Below, in pieces: positions 25,764 to 36,475 of a stretch of 64,000 nucleotides of DNA; within the stretch, counting starts at the first letter, position 1; every line of letters begins with the position of its first letter. This stretch comes from Vibrio rarus (lineage in GTDB: Bacteria; Pseudomonadota; Gammaproteobacteria; Enterobacterales; Vibrionaceae). Position numbers and translations under genes: made by a program. The stretch spans positions 2,170,001 to 2,234,000 of the forward strand of contig NZ_AP024900.1 of NCBI RefSeq assembly GCF_024347075.1. Reading direction: 5' to 3'. The notes beneath the pieces are model-generated. The model was given only the letters and a program-made list of their open reading frames with translations, did not search any database and was not told the origin of the DNA.

Positions 25764-27227
25764 TTAACCTAAACGGTAGTTTGGTGCTTCTTTAGTGATC
25801 TGAACATCATGAACATGAGATTCGTTTAGACCCGCACCAGAAATACGAACAAACTCAGCTTTAGTACGCATGTCTTCGATTGTTGCAGAGCCAGTTAGAC
25901 CCATGCTAGAACGTAGACCGCCCATTTGCTGATGAACGATTTCTTTTAGGCGACCTTTATAAGGAGTACGACCTTCGATACCTTCAGGTACAAGTTTGTC
26001 TGCTGCGTTATCCGTTTGGAAGTAACGATCAGAAGAACCTTGAGACATAGCAGCAAGTGAACCCATGCCGCGGTAAGACTTGTAAGAACGACCTTGATAA
26101 AGAATGACTTCACCCGGTGCTTCTTCAGTACCTGCGAACATAGAACCAACCATGACACAAGATGCGCCAGCAACGATGGCTTTACAGATATCGCCTGAGA
26201 AGCGGATACCGCCATCAGCAATAACTGGAATATCAAATTCTGCAGCAACTTCCGCCGCATCAGCAACGGCTGTTACTTGAGGAACACCCACACCAGTTAC
26301 GATACGAGTAGTACAGATTGAGCCAGGGCCGATGCCCACTTTAACTGCACTCACACCAGCGTCGATAAGTGCACGAGCACCTGCGCCAGTTGCAACGTTA
26401 CCACCAATGATCTCTAGATCTGGGTATGCGGCACGTGTTTCGCGAATGCGGTTTAATACGCCTTCAGAGTGACCGTGTGAAGAGTCGATAAGCAGTACAT
26501 CAACGCCCGCTTCAACAAGAGCAGCAACACGCTCTTCGTTACCCGCACCAGCACCAACAGCGGCACCAACACGTAAGCGACCACGTTCGTCTTTACAAGC
26601 GTTAGGTTTACGTTCTGCTTTATGGAAATCTTTTGCTGTGATCATGCCACGTAGTTTGAACTCGTCGTTAACAACAAGGACTTTTTCAACGCGTGCTTCG
26701 TGCATTTTCTCTTGAACTTCTTCAGGAGAGGCACCTTCTTTAACTGCCGCTAAGTTCTCTTTAGCCGTCATAACTTCAGCAACGGTCTTGCTCATATCCG
26801 TTACAAAACGAATGTCACGACCGGTAATGATACCCACCAACTCTTGGCTCTCTGTTACTACAGGGAAACCAGCAAAGCCGTGTTTTTCAGTCAGCTTAAG
26901 AACTTGATCAATCGTTTGCTCAGGACGAACTGTAACAGGATCAGAAACGATACCCGCTTCAAAGATTTTAACCTGACGAACCATCTCTGCTTGCAGAGCG
27001 ATTGGCATGTTTTTGTGAATAAACCCAATGCCGCCTTCTTGAGCTAATGCAATAGCTAAGCGAGCCTCAGTAACTGTATCCATAGATGCAGAAATCATTG
27101 GGATGTTTAAGTTAATATTCTTCGTCAAGCGGGTGCGTAGATCCGCTGTATTTGGGAGAACGGTGGAGTGAGCTGGAACCAGTAGGACGTCGTCGAAGGT
27201 CAGCGCTTCTTTGGCAATACGTAACAT
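25764..27227 (-). CDS. guaB: Inosine-5'-monophosphate dehydrogenase (487 aa)
   Basis: It oxidises IMP to XMP with NAD, the first committed step to GMP. The barrel domain carries the catalytic Cys loop [18 protein letters not shown] at about 299-316. A CBS pair is inserted at about residues 92-202. The start [16 protein letters not shown] matches E. coli, so the ATG was preferred to a TTG two codons upstream. It heads guaBA and is divergent from xseA; a PurR-like box lies in its promoter. Confidence 0.98.
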   Translation of the reverse strand: MLRIAKEALTFDDVLLVPAHSTVLPNTADLRTRLTKNINLNIPMISASMDTVTEARLAIALAQEGGIGFIHKNMPIALQAEMVRQVKIFEAGIVSDPVTVRPEQTIDQVLKLTEKHGFAGFPVVTESQELVGIITGRDIRFVTDMSKTVAEVMTAKENLAAVKEGASPEEVQEKMHEARVEKVLVVNDEFKLRGMITAKDFHKAERKPNACKDERGRLRVGAAVGAGAGNEERVAALVEAGVDVLLIDSSHGHSEGVLNRIRETRAAYPDLEIIGGNVATGAGARALIDAGVSAVKVGIGPGSICTTRIVTGVGVPQVTAVADAAEVAAEFDIPVIADGGIRFSGDICKAIVAGASCVMVGSMFAGTEEAPGEVILYQGRSYKSYRGMGSLAAMSQGSSDRYFQTDNAADKLVPEGIEGRTPYKGRLKEIVHQQMGGLRSSMGLTGSATIEDMRTKAEFVRISGAGLNESHVHDVQITKEAPNYRLG

Positions 27228-27317
27228 TTGCAATATCTCACAACATAGATGTTAAAAGTAAGGACACCAACTTTTTGTCTGTATTAGAAACAGAGTTGGA
27301 ATTGATATTGCGGTGGG

Positions 27318-27346
27318 ATTATACGCAGAGCGCAATCGTTTGGCCA
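27318..27346 (-). promoter_or_regulatory. guaB promoter
   Basis: On the minus strand a perfect TATAAT (27318-27323) lies 17 bases from TGGCCA (27341-27346), which matches the -35 consensus at four of six positions. It sits about 91 bases before the guaB start. Confidence 0.6.
27330..27345. promoter_or_regulatory. Candidate PurR operator in the guaB promoter
   Basis: GCGCAATCGTTTGGCC matches the core GCAANCGNTT of the PurR box and deviates only at the outer positions. It lies between the -35 and -10 of guaB, where E. coli also has purine repression. Binding is inferred. Confidence 0.55.
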
Positions 27347-27435
27347 CACATTTCTCAAATTAAAATTTGCGCTTTAACCATTGCTGTGTATTATACTGGC
27401 GCTATCCTCCATACACACCTCTGACGAGCGCCATT

Positions 27436-28782
27436 TTGCCTTCCCAGCAAACTAGCAACAACATCTTTACTGTTTCACGCCTGAACGCTGAAGTTCGCTT
27501 ACTCCTTGAAAATGAAATGGGAGTGGTTTGGCTAATGGGCGAAGTTTCTAACTTCTCAGCACCGGTTTCTGGCCATTGGTATCTCACCCTTAAAGATTCT
27601 CGTGCCCAAGTAAAGTGCGCTATGTTTCGCGGCAATAATCGCCGAGTCACCTTTAAACCAGAAAATGGCAAACAAGTTTTAGTCAAAGCGCGCTTATCTT
27701 TGTATGAACCTCGTGGCGATTATCAATTAATTATTGAATCTATGCAGCCTGAAGGCGATGGCCGATTGCAGCAGCAATTCGATCAATTAAAGATGCAATT
27801 AGCGGCAGAAGGACTGTTTGCACAATCTAATAAATTGCCGATTCCTGAACATCCTAAGCATGTAGGAGTGATAACTTCATCTACGGGCGCGGCACTGCAC
27901 GATATCTTACGTGTATTAAAACGCCGTGACTCTAGCCTACCCGTTATGATTTATCCCACTATGGTGCAAGGGGAAGCCGCATCTATCAGCATTGCGCAAG
28001 CCATAGGGTTGGCTAATGCCCGAAATGAATGTGATGTATTAATTGTGGGTCGCGGTGGCGGTTCTTTAGAAGATCTGTGGTGCTTTAATAATGAAATTGT
28101 TGCCAGAACCATCGCCTCTAGCCAAATCCCTATTATCAGTGCGATTGGCCATGAAGTAGACGTCACTATCGCCGACTTTGTTGCCGACCTGCGCGCAGCG
28201 ACGCCTTCTGCGGCAGCTGAACTTGTCAGTCGTGATCAAAGCTTTAAGTTGCAAGGTATTGTTGCTAAGCAAAAACAGCTGAACCATGCCATGAGTCGTT
28301 ACTTAAATCAGCAGCAGCAACAAGTACTCATCCTGCAACATCGACTGGATAAACTGCACCCTAAACATCAATTGCAAAAACAAAGCCAGCAACTAGATGA
28401 GAAAGAGGCGTTGTTGAAGCAAGCCATGCTCGGGCAGTTAAACGCTGTAAAACAGCGCTTTGCTCGCCTACAAATGCAATTAGATATGCACAGCCCGGCC
28501 AATAAAATTGCTAAGCAGCAGCAACATTTGAGCTATCTTGAGTTGCGCCTTAACAAAGCAATGCAAGCTCAAGTGCGTCAACAAAGACATCACTTTGAAC
28601 TGCTTACCGAAAAACTTGATGCCGTTAGTCCACTGGCTACCATGCGCCGTGGTTACTCTATATCAACAAAACTTGGCAAGGTTGTCACACAGTCCAAGCA
28701 ATTAACGGAAGGGGATATTTTAGTCACTCGCTTCGCTGATGGCGATATTACTTCAACCGTAAATGGACCTAGCAACAAATAG
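27436..28782 (+). CDS. xseA: Exodeoxyribonuclease VII large subunit (448 aa)
   Basis: The catalytic subunit of the nuclease that degrades single-stranded DNA to oligonucleotides. An N-terminal OB-fold ([17 protein letters not shown] and [20 protein letters not shown]) is followed by the ExoVII catalytic core with [34 protein letters not shown] and [20 protein letters not shown], then a coiled-coil tail. There is no ATG at the expected start: alignment with E. coli (MLPSQ) falls on ATT TTG CCT, so the start is TTG at 27436 or possibly ATT at 27433. It is divergent from guaB and converges on yfgJ. Confidence 0.95.
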   Translation: MPSQQTSNNIFTVSRLNAEVRLLLENEMGVVWLMGEVSNFSAPVSGHWYLTLKDSRAQVKCAMFRGNNRRVTFKPENGKQVLVKARLSLYEPRGDYQLIIESMQPEGDGRLQQQFDQLKMQLAAEGLFAQSNKLPIPEHPKHVGVITSSTGAALHDILRVLKRRDSSLPVMIYPTMVQGEAASISIAQAIGLANARNECDVLIVGRGGGSLEDLWCFNNEIVARTIASSQIPIISAIGHEVDVTIADFVADLRAATPSAAAELVSRDQSFKLQGIVAKQKQLNHAMSRYLNQQQQQVLILQHRLDKLHPKHQLQKQSQQLDEKEALLKQAMLGQLNAVKQRFARLQMQLDMHSPANKIAKQQQHLSYLELRLNKAMQAQVRQQRHHFELLTEKLDAVSPLATMRRGYSISTKLGKVVTQSKQLTEGDILVTRFADGDITSTVNGPSNK

Positions 28783-28803
28783 GCTTCTACGAGCCTCAAC
28801 AAG

Positions 28804-28834
28804 GTACTGGGTTAAACCTTGTTTAATCCAGTAC
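28804..28834. terminator. Bidirectional hairpin between xseA and yfgJ
   Basis: A 14-bp stem (GTACTGGGTTAAAC/GTTTAATCCAGTAC, one G-U pair) with a 3-base loop separates the convergent genes and overlaps the last codons of yfgJ. The T-run is weak. Confidence 0.5.
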
Positions 28835-29050
28835 GCGAAATTCAAATCGAGCTGTAGACTTTGACTTGAGTTCATTACAGCTATGATTGCAAAAATAACT
28901 CACCGCTCCACAAGCCTGTAACTTTTCTAAGCGTGCACCACAATCGGCACAAAACGCCAACTTCTGATAATGTACTTGGCAATGAACACAATGGTACTTG
29001 CCATCCCACGTCAATTGTTTACTGCATTTCGGGCAGAGGTTCTGTGGCAT
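28823..29050 (-). CDS. yfgJ: Zinc-ribbon protein YfgJ (75 aa)
   Basis: A tiny metal-binding protein with repeated Cys pairs: CPKC (6-9), CVHC, CADC and a final CNHSC. This pattern suggests two zinc ribbons. It lies between xseA and der exactly as yfgJ does in E. coli, where the function is unknown. The start ATG lies downstream of AGGAG with long spacing. The longer in-frame extension was rejected because it runs into an intergenic repeat. Confidence 0.82.
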   Translation of the reverse strand: MPQNLCPKCSKQLTWDGKYHCVHCQVHYQKLAFCADCGARLEKLQACGAVSYFCNHSCNELKSKSTARFEFRVLD

Positions 29051-29073
29051 AGTCGCTCTTTCTCCTATAATTG

Positions 29074-29140
29074 ATACCAATAGTACTAAATAACGGGTCA
29101 TTCTAGCGGATTACAACACTTGATAACCCCGTTGAAATTA
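29074..29140 (-). repeat. Vibrio-type palindromic repeat, half copy C
   Basis: It begins ATACCAATAGTACT and continues as the reverse complement of the right half of copy A, sharing AAATAACGGGTCATT. The other half is missing. It lies directly upstream of yfgJ. Confidence 0.65.
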
Positions 29141-29418
29141 TCACATTCTGTTTTTTATTTTACCTCCATGTATGCTAAAACTCACCTGACAGCATTAACG
29201 TGATCTTTGTTTGATCTTCTACTTTATCGCTCATGATCAGCGATCTACCATTAAAAGAACATTTATATAACCACACACCGAAAGCATAAGTTACATATCC
29301 TGCATTTCAATTTTATATAGTCATTTATTTCACCACGACCATTAATTGACGACATTTACAGTATTTAATAAAAAGATCATGTTAGGTCACTCATCACGTT
29401 TTGTACAAATTACAGGCG
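29141..29418. other. Intergenic region without a recognised gene
   Basis: AT-rich sequence between the yfgJ upstream repeat and the der terminator. It contains CGATCATGATCAGCGATC-like short palindromic pieces near 29230, but no ORF, tRNA or known small RNA was recognised. Confidence 0.3.
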
Positions 29419-29450
29419 AAAAAAAACCGTTTCTATAACAGAAACGGTTT
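29419..29450 (-). terminator. Intrinsic terminator of der
   Basis: A perfect 10-bp stem (AAACCGTTTC/GAAACGGTTT) around seven bases is followed on the minus strand by TTTTT, 17 bases after the der stop. Confidence 0.92.
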
Positions 29451-29466
29451 ATCTCAATCTTAATGG

Positions 29467-30954
29467 TTACTTCTTGCTACGACCTTTCAGCATTTGCGAT
29501 AAGCGTTTTTTCTTACGCTCTTGCGAGATAGTCATCTTACTGGTTTTGCCTTCAAATGGGTTTTCACTGCTTTGGAATTGAATACGAATTGGCGTACCCA
29601 TAATCTCTAAAGCACGGCGATAGTAATTCATTAGGAAGCGTTTATAAGAAGCAGGTAACTCATTAACTTGGTTACCATGAATCACCACGATAGGTGGGTT
29701 GTAGCCCCCTGCGTGAGCGTATTTTAATTTCACACGACGGCCACGAACCAATGGAGGTTGGTGATCATCGGTTGCCATCTTCATGATGCGAGTCAGTACT
29801 GATGTACCTACGCGAGTAGTCGCGGATTTATACGCTTCTTGTACTGATTCAAATAGATTACCAACACCGGTACCGTGCAGTGCTGAAATAAAGTGAATTC
29901 GTGCAAAATCGACAAAACCTAGACGGCGGTCTAGCTCTTTTTTCACGCGCTCTCTCACGTCATTATCTAAGCCATCCCACTTATTTACAGCGATGACAAT
30001 AGAGCGACCTGCGTTTAAAGCAAAGCCGAGTAGGCTTAAATCTTGATCAGAGATATTTTCGCGCGCATCAATCACTAATAGTACGACGTTTGCATCTTCT
30101 ACCGCTTTCAAAGTCTTAACTACCGAGAATTTTTCTACGGTTTCATTAATACGTTTACGACGACGAACGCCTGCCGTATCAATCAAGACATATTCACGCT
30201 CGTCACGCTGCATCGGTATATAGATAGAGTCACGAGTGGTGCCAGGCATGTCATACACCACCACACGTTCTTCACCTAAAATACGGTTAGTCAGTGTTGA
30301 TTTGCCGACATTAGGTCGGCCAATGATAGCCAGTTTAATCGGTTGATCTTGCAGACGTTTATATTCTGCTTCCGCTTCTTCTTCTGTGTATTCTAGCTTG
30401 TCGTCTTCTGCGTCTTCAAAGCCGGTAAGATCTTCTAACTCACCTTGCTCTTTAAGCAATGCTTCTGCAAATGGATTAAGGGCTCGGTCGATTAATGCGC
30501 TCACACCACGGCCATGGGCCGCGGCAATTTGGTACATGTTTTCAACACCTAACTGCCAAAACTCGGCACTGGCTGCGTCAGCATCGATACCGTCCACTTT
30601 ATTGACAACCAGCATGGCCGGTTTTTCTATGGTACGTAGGTGCTTTGAAATGGCTTCATCAGAAACCGTCAGTCCTGCACGGCCATCAACCATAAATAAC
30701 ACGACATCAGCTTCATCAATCGCCGCGAGTGACTGTTCTGCCATTTTGGTTTCTACGCCTTCCTCAGTGCCGTCAATACCGCCGGTATCGATAACAATGA
30801 ATTCATGTTCACCAAGTTTAGCTCGGCCATATTTTCTATCGCGTGTTAAGCCTGGGAAATCGGCTACTAACGCATCTCTTGTGCGAGTTAAGCGATTGAA
30901 TAATGTGGACTTTCCTACGTTAGGACGCCCAACAAGCGCAACAACTGGAACCAT
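29467..30954 (-). CDS. der: Ribosome-assembly GTPase Der/EngA (495 aa)
   Basis: An essential GTPase for maturation of the 50S ribosomal subunit. Two tandem G domains are visible: GRPNVGKST at residues 8-16 with DTGG and NKVD, and a second GRPNVGKST near 213 with DTAG and NKWD. An acidic linker ([18 protein letters not shown]) joins them, and a KH-like domain with a basic tail ([15 protein letters not shown]) closes the protein. Normal length. It is separated from bamB by a terminator and a repeat, so it probably has its own promoter. Confidence 0.98.
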   Translation of the reverse strand: MVPVVALVGRPNVGKSTLFNRLTRTRDALVADFPGLTRDRKYGRAKLGEHEFIVIDTGGIDGTEEGVETKMAEQSLAAIDEADVVLFMVDGRAGLTVSDEAISKHLRTIEKPAMLVVNKVDGIDADAASAEFWQLGVENMYQIAAAHGRGVSALIDRALNPFAEALLKEQGELEDLTGFEDAEDDKLEYTEEEAEAEYKRLQDQPIKLAIIGRPNVGKSTLTNRILGEERVVVYDMPGTTRDSIYIPMQRDEREYVLIDTAGVRRRKRINETVEKFSVVKTLKAVEDANVVLLVIDARENISDQDLSLLGFALNAGRSIVIAVNKWDGLDNDVRERVKKELDRRLGFVDFARIHFISALHGTGVGNLFESVQEAYKSATTRVGTSVLTRIMKMATDDHQPPLVRGRRVKLKYAHAGGYNPPIVVIHGNQVNELPASYKRFLMNYYRRALEIMGTPIRIQFQSSENPFEGKTSKMTISQERKKKRLSQMLKGRSKK

Positions 30955-31011
30955 AATAACCTCAAAATAAAAGCGTTATGTAGTTATAGGTAAGCTGGTT
31001 TGCATTCACTT

Positions 31012-31165
31012 ATACCAATCACAATAATTAAATGGTCTGAAATCGCGCTGGAAAAACAGTTGAGAACAAGGCGCTACTTTTGATGTTCTACATTCAAAAA
31101 TTGCAACGCCGTTATCAAGTGTTTTAACAAGCTAGAATGATCAGCTAATTACTACGATTAGTATT
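31012..31165 (+). repeat. Vibrio-type palindromic intergenic repeat, copy B
   Basis: A 154-bp element with inverted ends ATACCAATC and GATTAGTAT. It shares its internal order of motifs with copy A at 7857-8013 (ACAAGGC, TCAAAAATTG, TTTTAACAAGCTAGAATGA). It lies upstream of der and is non-coding. Confidence 0.75.
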
Positions 31166-31191
31166 ACCTATAACTACATCAAAAATTAATA

Positions 31192-31227
31192 ATAAAAACG
31201 GCTCTTAACTGTTTCCAGTCAAGAGCC
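31192..31227 (-). terminator. Intrinsic terminator of bamB
   Basis: GGCTCTT-ACTG and CAGT-AAGAGCC form a 12-bp stem around TTTC-type loop bases. On the minus strand GTTTTTATT follows. It lies 40 bases past the bamB stop. Confidence 0.85.
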
Positions 31228-31266
31228 AATTGTGAATTATATCACATTACTGAAACGTCTGAAGAT

Positions 31267-32427
31267 CTATTTGATCTTCATCATTTTAACGTCACCGTTA
31301 CGTGTCGTAACGACAAAGCCATCGTCCACGGCAAGAGGCGAAACAGCGAAACCGCTGTCATCTTCCATCTGCTGTGCAATGAATTCACCCGTATTACGAT
31401 CAAGCCAGTACAGATAACCTTCGCTATCCCCTAGCACTAATTTACGGTCAATGACGGTAGGACCCGTTAATAGACGATATTCCAGTTGACGGTTTTGCCA
31501 CAACTCAGTACCACTTCGCGCATCAACAGCCACTATGTAATCTTTATCTGTCACCAAGTAAATATTACGACCATCTGTCGCCATATCTTGAGCCGAAGAA
31601 TAGTTACGTTTCCATGCAGGTGAACCAGAGCGTAGGTCGATGGCAATTAATTGACCGTTGATACCTATGGTATAGAGCATGCCACCGACAATCAGAGGTT
31701 TCGCATCCGAATCCACTAAGCGATCGATTTCTGTTGCCCCTTTCGGCGTCCCGACGGGTTGTTGCCAGATCATCTGACCACGTTCAACAATTGCAGCAGC
31801 TAAACGTCCGTTCGCGGTTCCCCAGAACACACCACCAGAAACGGCCACTGGCGCACTGGTTCCGCGGAGTGTTAGGTTTGGCACTTCCGTACTTACTGTC
31901 CACTTCTCGTTACCCGTATCTTCATCTAGAGCGACTAAAGCACCACGAGTAGTATGCACAATAACCAAGTTGGCATCGGTTTCTGGTACAGATAACACCT
32001 CACCATCAACGTCTACTCGCCAGTTTTCTGCACCTGTTTCCGCATCTAGCGCGACCACTTCCCCGTTTTCTGTACCGATAAATAGCTGCCCATAAGAAGC
32101 ATTAATACCACCAGATAAACGAGCTGGAACATCTTTTTCTAAATCCACAGACCAGAGTTTATCGCCACTTTCAGGATCAAGTGCAACAACATCTCCATCA
32201 CGACTGGCAATATACACCTTGCCATAAGCGTAGGCGGGCGTCAGTTTAGAAAAATATTGTCCAACACCATCACCTACAGAGGTTGACCAAACAACATCGG
32301 GAGTGAATTGACTTTCCACCACCGGCACAGGGGCCATTACAATGGTGTCTTCTTCGCTCGCACAACCGACAATAGCTACCGTAAATGCGGTAATCAGTGT
32401 GCGGCGAAACCACTTGTTCGTTAGCAT
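31267..32427 (-). CDS. bamB: Outer-membrane assembly lipoprotein BamB (386 aa)
   Basis: A periplasm-facing subunit of the BAM complex that inserts beta-barrel proteins. A lipoprotein signal ends at VAIVGC (about 17-22). The remainder is an eight-bladed PQQ-type propeller with repeated motifs such as GKVYIASRDGDVVALDPESG and GQLFIGTENGEVVALDAETG. Normal length. The ATG was preferred to a TTG three codons earlier. It lies 11 bases after yfgM, probably in a long operon with hisS and upstream genes. Confidence 0.97.
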   Translation of the reverse strand: MLTNKWFRRTLITAFTVAIVGCASEEDTIVMAPVPVVESQFTPDVVWSTSVGDGVGQYFSKLTPAYAYGKVYIASRDGDVVALDPESGDKLWSVDLEKDVPARLSGGINASYGQLFIGTENGEVVALDAETGAENWRVDVDGEVLSVPETDANLVIVHTTRGALVALDEDTGNEKWTVSTEVPNLTLRGTSAPVAVSGGVFWGTANGRLAAAIVERGQMIWQQPVGTPKGATEIDRLVDSDAKPLIVGGMLYTIGINGQLIAIDLRSGSPAWKRNYSSAQDMATDGRNIYLVTDKDYIVAVDARSGTELWQNRQLEYRLLTGPTVIDRKLVLGDSEGYLYWLDRNTGEFIAQQMEDDSGFAVSPLAVDDGFVVTTRNGDVKMMKIK

Positions 32428-32438
32428 GCAATGCAATC

Positions 32439-33053
32439 CTATTTGGCTAGGTCGTCAAGTTTATACTGAATCGATTGGCTTGCATCTGTTGCTTGCTGCG
32501 CTTCAGAATAGGCTGTGTATGCGGCTTCACTGTTACCTTTACGAAGTTGTAGATCACCTTCAAGCTCAGCAATACGCCCTTCCCAACCGGCATATTTCAT
32601 TGTTGATATTTCAGCTAGCGCGCCATCAACATCGCCCAGTTCCGATTTCACACGAACGGCACGTAAAGCGATAACAGGTAAAATAGCGTCGTCTTTAGTG
32701 TTGGCTTTGGCCCACTCTAATTGATCTAATGCTGACTGATAATCACCGGCAGTAACTTGCGCTTGAGCCAATTGTAAAGCAGCAAGCACTGAGTATTCAC
32801 GGTCCGCATTGGCTGCGATAAATGCTTTAACACTTTCAGAAGCGTCCAAACCTTTAGTATTCAGCGCTTGTACTGTTTCTGCGTAAGCATCACCGGCACT
32901 TTCTTGAGCTTGTATTGTTGCGTCTTGATAATAACGCCAACCAAATAAGCCACCTAGACCGATAACGGCACCTAAAATGACGGCTTTACCATTTTCTGAC
33001 CACCAATCCTTGATGGCTTCAACTTGTTGTTCTTCGCTATCGTACAATTCCAC
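32439..33053 (-). CDS. yfgM: Periplasmic chaperone adaptor YfgM (204 aa)
   Basis: An inner-membrane protein with one N-terminal helix (about 23-42, GKAVILGAVIGLGGLFGWRY) and a periplasmic TPR-like domain rich in short helices. In E. coli YfgM binds PpiD at the SecYEG translocon and helps hand over envelope proteins. The opening MELYDSEEQQVEAIKDWWSE is characteristic. It is 11 bases downstream of hisS and 11 upstream of bamB, matching E. coli order. Confidence 0.94.
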   Translation of the reverse strand: MELYDSEEQQVEAIKDWWSENGKAVILGAVIGLGGLFGWRYYQDATIQAQESAGDAYAETVQALNTKGLDASESVKAFIAANADREYSVLAALQLAQAQVTAGDYQSALDQLEWAKANTKDDAILPVIALRAVRVKSELGDVDGALAEISTMKYAGWEGRIAELEGDLQLRKGNSEAAYTAYSEAQQATDASQSIQYKLDDLAK

Positions 33054-33064
33054 GACCGATCCTC

Positions 33065-34333
33065 TTAAATTAATTCTTTTAGTTTATTCGCAAGATCTGT
33101 TTGCGCGATAGTGACTTGCTCGCCGCCAATAAGATCTTTAACTACCACATTATTTTCAGCAACTTCGTTCTCACCGAGTACTAGGGCTACTGCCGCGCCA
33201 ACTTTGTCCGCACGTTTAAATTGTTTTTTGAAATTGCCACCACCAAAGTGAGTCATGACACGTAATTCAGGCATTTGCTCACGTAAATTTTCCGCCAGCT
33301 TCATCCCTGCCATTAATGTGCCTTCACCCGCTGTAACTACATAAGCGTCAACTGAACGACGAACATCATCTAATTCTAAGGTTTCTAACATCAACACTAG
33401 ACGTTCAAGACCCATAGCAAAACCAACCGATGTGGTAGGTTTACCGCCTAATTGCTCCACGAGTCCATCATAACGGCCACCGCCGCAAACAGTACCTTGC
33501 GCGCCAAGGCTTTCGGTAATCCATTCAAATACAGTGCGGTTGTAATAATCCAATCCACGCACTAAACGTTCATTTACTTGGTATTCGATTCCTGCATTAT
33601 CAAGAAGTTCACATAAACCAGCAAAGTGTTGTTTTGATTCTGGATCTAGATAGTCAGACAAACGAGGGGCATCCCCAAGAATGGCTTGTACATCTGGATT
33701 TTTAGTGTCTAAAACACGCAAAGGGTTGGTATGCATACGACGTTTACAGTCATCATCCAATACCTCTATGTGTTGCTCTAAATACGCAATCAATGCTGTG
33801 CGGTAGTTGGCGCGAGCTTCAAGTGAACCAATGGAGTTCAACTCTAGACGTACATGCTTATCAATACCTAATTCACGCCATAAACGCGCAGTCATCATGA
33901 TAAGTTCTGCATCCACATCAGGACCGTCTATACCGAACACTTCCACGCCACATTGGTGGAATTGACGATAACGACCTTTTTGTGGGCGTTCATGACGGAA
34001 CATAGGTCCCATATACCATAAACGTTGCTCTTGATTGTATAAAAGACCATTCTCGATACCAGAGCGTACACAACCGGCAGTCCCTTCAGGGCGCAAAGTT
34101 AGGCTATCGCCATTGCGATCTTCAAAGGTATACATTTCTTTTTCAACGACATCGGTCACTTCACCGATGGCACGACTAAATAAGTTTGTCACCTCAACGA
34201 TAGGCATACGTACTTCGTTGTAGCCATAAGCGCTAACGACACGTTTAACCGTAGACTCAAGTTTCTGCCAAAGAGGAGACTGAGTTGGGAGGCAATCGTT
34301 CATGCCTCGAATTGCTTGGATTGTTTTTGCCAC
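33065..34333 (-). CDS. hisS: Histidyl-tRNA synthetase (422 aa)
   Basis: A class II aminoacyl-tRNA synthetase. Motif 2 ([18 protein letters not shown]), the histidine-specific [15 protein letters not shown] and [14 protein letters not shown], and motif 3 GFAMGLERL are present in order. An anticodon-binding domain follows from about residue 325. The start is preceded by a weak site. It lies 40 bases after ispG and just before yfgM. Confidence 0.98.
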   Translation of the reverse strand: MAKTIQAIRGMNDCLPTQSPLWQKLESTVKRVVSAYGYNEVRMPIVEVTNLFSRAIGEVTDVVEKEMYTFEDRNGDSLTLRPEGTAGCVRSGIENGLLYNQEQRLWYMGPMFRHERPQKGRYRQFHQCGVEVFGIDGPDVDAELIMMTARLWRELGIDKHVRLELNSIGSLEARANYRTALIAYLEQHIEVLDDDCKRRMHTNPLRVLDTKNPDVQAILGDAPRLSDYLDPESKQHFAGLCELLDNAGIEYQVNERLVRGLDYYNRTVFEWITESLGAQGTVCGGGRYDGLVEQLGGKPTTSVGFAMGLERLVLMLETLELDDVRRSVDAYVVTAGEGTLMAGMKLAENLREQMPELRVMTHFGGGNFKKQFKRADKVGAAVALVLGENEVAENNVVVKDLIGGEQVTIAQTDLANKLKELI

Positions 34334-34373
34334 AATTAAATACCGTATATTGTAAGGGCCGAGCCCTCTGCAT

Positions 34374-35495
34374 TTATTCTTGAATATCGTTAACGTCGAT
34401 TCGATTTGCAGGGTCTAATTGACTCGCTTTAGCGCGGATCTTAGTCTCTAGTTGATCGATGATATTATCATTATCAAATCGTTCTTTCTGACGCTTACCA
34501 TCTAGGTAAAAAGCGCTCTTTCTATTGCCACCAGCAATCCCCATATGGGACGCTTCTGCTTCACCTGGGCCATTAACTACGCAACCAATAATAGATACAT
34601 CCATAGGGGTAATTATATCTTCTAGTCGCTGTTCAAGGGCGTTCACCGTATTGATGACATCAAATTCTTGACGTGAACACGTTGGGCAAGCAATAAAGTT
34701 AATACCACGCGAGCGAATGCGTAGTGATTTTAAAATATCAAAACCCACTTTAATTTCTTCAACTGGGTTGGCGGCTAATGAGACTCGTAAAGTATCACCG
34801 ATACCTTCCGATAACAGCATACCTAAACCCACGGCTGATTTAACAGCGCCCGCTCTAGCCCCGCCCGCCTCGGTAATACCTAAGTGCAGGGGTTGATCAA
34901 TTTTGTTTGCCAATAGGCGATAAGAGTCCACCGCGAGGAAAACATCCGACGCTTTTACGCTTACTTTAAATTGATCAAAATTCAGTCTATCTAAGATATC
35001 AACATGACGCATTGCCGATTCAACCAAGGCTTGTGCGGTAGGTTCACCGTACTTTTCTTGGATCTCTTTTTCTAACGAACCACCGTTTACGCCAATACGA
35101 ATAGGGATATTTCTATCTCTTGCACAATCGACGACAGAGCGAATGCGACTTTCATTACCAATGTTACCTGGGTTAATTCGCAGGCAATCCACACCGTATT
35201 CCGCCACTTTTAGCGCAATACGATAATCAAAATGAATATCGGCAATTAAAGGAACAGCCACTTGCTGTTTTATCGCTTTAAAGGCTTCCGCTGCGTCCAT
35301 GGTAGGGACAGAAACGCGGACGATATCTGCGCCCACTTTTTCTAAGGCGCGGATTTGCGCCACAGTGGCATCCACATCAGTGGTGCGGGTATTGGTCATC
35401 GACTGGACGGCGATGGGTGCGCCATCGCCAATAGGTACGTCGCCTACGTAGATACGTGTCGATGGGCGACGCTTGATTGGAGATTCGTGATGCAT
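34374..35495 (-). CDS. ispG: 4-hydroxy-3-methylbut-2-enyl diphosphate synthase IspG (373 aa)
   Basis: A [4Fe-4S] enzyme of the non-mevalonate isoprenoid pathway that makes HMBPP from MEcPP. The N-terminal barrel ([16 protein letters not shown]) is followed by the cluster ligands in [10 protein letters not shown] and [10 protein letters not shown]. Length equals E. coli IspG. It needs iron-sulfur clusters, which fits the nearby isc genes. It follows rodZ by 2 bases, so translation is likely coupled. Confidence 0.98.
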   Translation of the reverse strand: MHHESPIKRRPSTRIYVGDVPIGDGAPIAVQSMTNTRTTDVDATVAQIRALEKVGADIVRVSVPTMDAAEAFKAIKQQVAVPLIADIHFDYRIALKVAEYGVDCLRINPGNIGNESRIRSVVDCARDRNIPIRIGVNGGSLEKEIQEKYGEPTAQALVESAMRHVDILDRLNFDQFKVSVKASDVFLAVDSYRLLANKIDQPLHLGITEAGGARAGAVKSAVGLGMLLSEGIGDTLRVSLAANPVEEIKVGFDILKSLRIRSRGINFIACPTCSRQEFDVINTVNALEQRLEDIITPMDVSIIGCVVNGPGEAEASHMGIAGGNRKSAFYLDGKRQKERFDNDNIIDQLETKIRAKASQLDPANRIDVNDIQE

Positions 35496-35497
35496 AA

Positions 35498-36427
35498 TTA
35501 CTCTGCAGTGAAACGTGCTACTTTGCCTGAAGTATACCTAGAAAGGTCGATAGGTTCACCCGAAATTGAAAGTGAAACCGCTTCAGGCGCACCTAGAACA
35601 AATTTGAATGGGCCTTGACCTTCAAGTTCAAGCTGTTGACCGTTATGTTTTACCCCAGTCCATAGCATTTTGCCATGCACATCTTGCACTTGAATCCAGC
35701 AATCAGCTTTAAAGCTCATTGCAATTTTGGGAGCCGCTATCACTGGGGCTGACGCGGCTTTTTCTGCTGTGTTATCCGTGGCAACACCCGTTTCACCGTC
35801 TTTTGTTGCCGGTGTTGTGCTGTCTGGTGCTGTGCTGTCTTGTGGATGCGTCTCAGGGTTTGATGACTCAGGGTTTGCTGACTCAGGCTTAACTAACAAA
35901 CTCGGGTCTGAGACCGCTTGCTGAGGTGCACCCGCCTCTGTTGACTGAGTTGTGACCATAGGATCACTCACTACCGTATCGGTGTTTTGCTCACTCTGCC
36001 ACCACCACACGGCTGAGATACCGACAATAATCGCAAAGATACCCCAAGTGAGTTTCATGATGTTGTTGTCATGCTTGGTCTTCTTGGTTTTCTGAGAAAA
36101 GCTTTGCATGTTGTGTTCGGCTGGTTGAGCTAACTCAGAATCATCAAATAGCTGTACTAGTTGCTTTTCGTCCGCCCCAACAGCGCGCGCATAAGAGCGA
36201 ATGTAGCCTCTAGTGAAGGTATGCACTAGCCCTACTTGAAAATCGTTACTATCTATACTTTGTACTATTGCTAATCGGAGTCTGAGACGATCGGCAATTT
36301 CTTTCTGGCTAATTCCTAAAGACTCTCGCTTAGCTTTTAAAATATCGCCAACTTTAGGCGTTGTATTTCCGCTTTCAGCATAAGCCTCAGTCTGTTGCAC
36401 GTCTGAGTTATTTGATTCTTTGTTCAT
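35498..36427 (-). CDS. rodZ: Cell-shape protein RodZ (309 aa)
   Basis: A bitopic protein that ties MreB filaments to the membrane. Residues about 28-95 form the cytoplasmic helix-turn-helix ([20 protein letters not shown]). A single membrane helix lies at about 124-144 ([18 protein letters not shown]). A Ser/Thr/Pro-rich periplasmic linker then leads to the C-terminal DUF4115 domain ([19 protein letters not shown]). The linker contains short repeats ([15 protein letters not shown]). It lies between pilW and ispG. Confidence 0.95.
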   Translation of the reverse strand: MNKESNNSDVQQTEAYAESGNTTPKVGDILKAKRESLGISQKEIADRLRLRLAIVQSIDSNDFQVGLVHTFTRGYIRSYARAVGADEKQLVQLFDDSELAQPAEHNMQSFSQKTKKTKHDNNIMKLTWGIFAIIVGISAVWWWQSEQNTDTVVSDPMVTTQSTEAGAPQQAVSDPSLLVKPESANPESSNPETHPQDSTAPDSTTPATKDGETGVATDNTAEKAASAPVIAAPKIAMSFKADCWIQVQDVHGKMLWTGVKHNGQQLELEGQGPFKFVLGAPEAVSLSISGEPIDLSRYTSGKVARFTAE

Positions 36428-36475
36428 TGTATAATGTACTTCATTCCTTAAGGAGGCTCGGTGGGATATAGGTCA

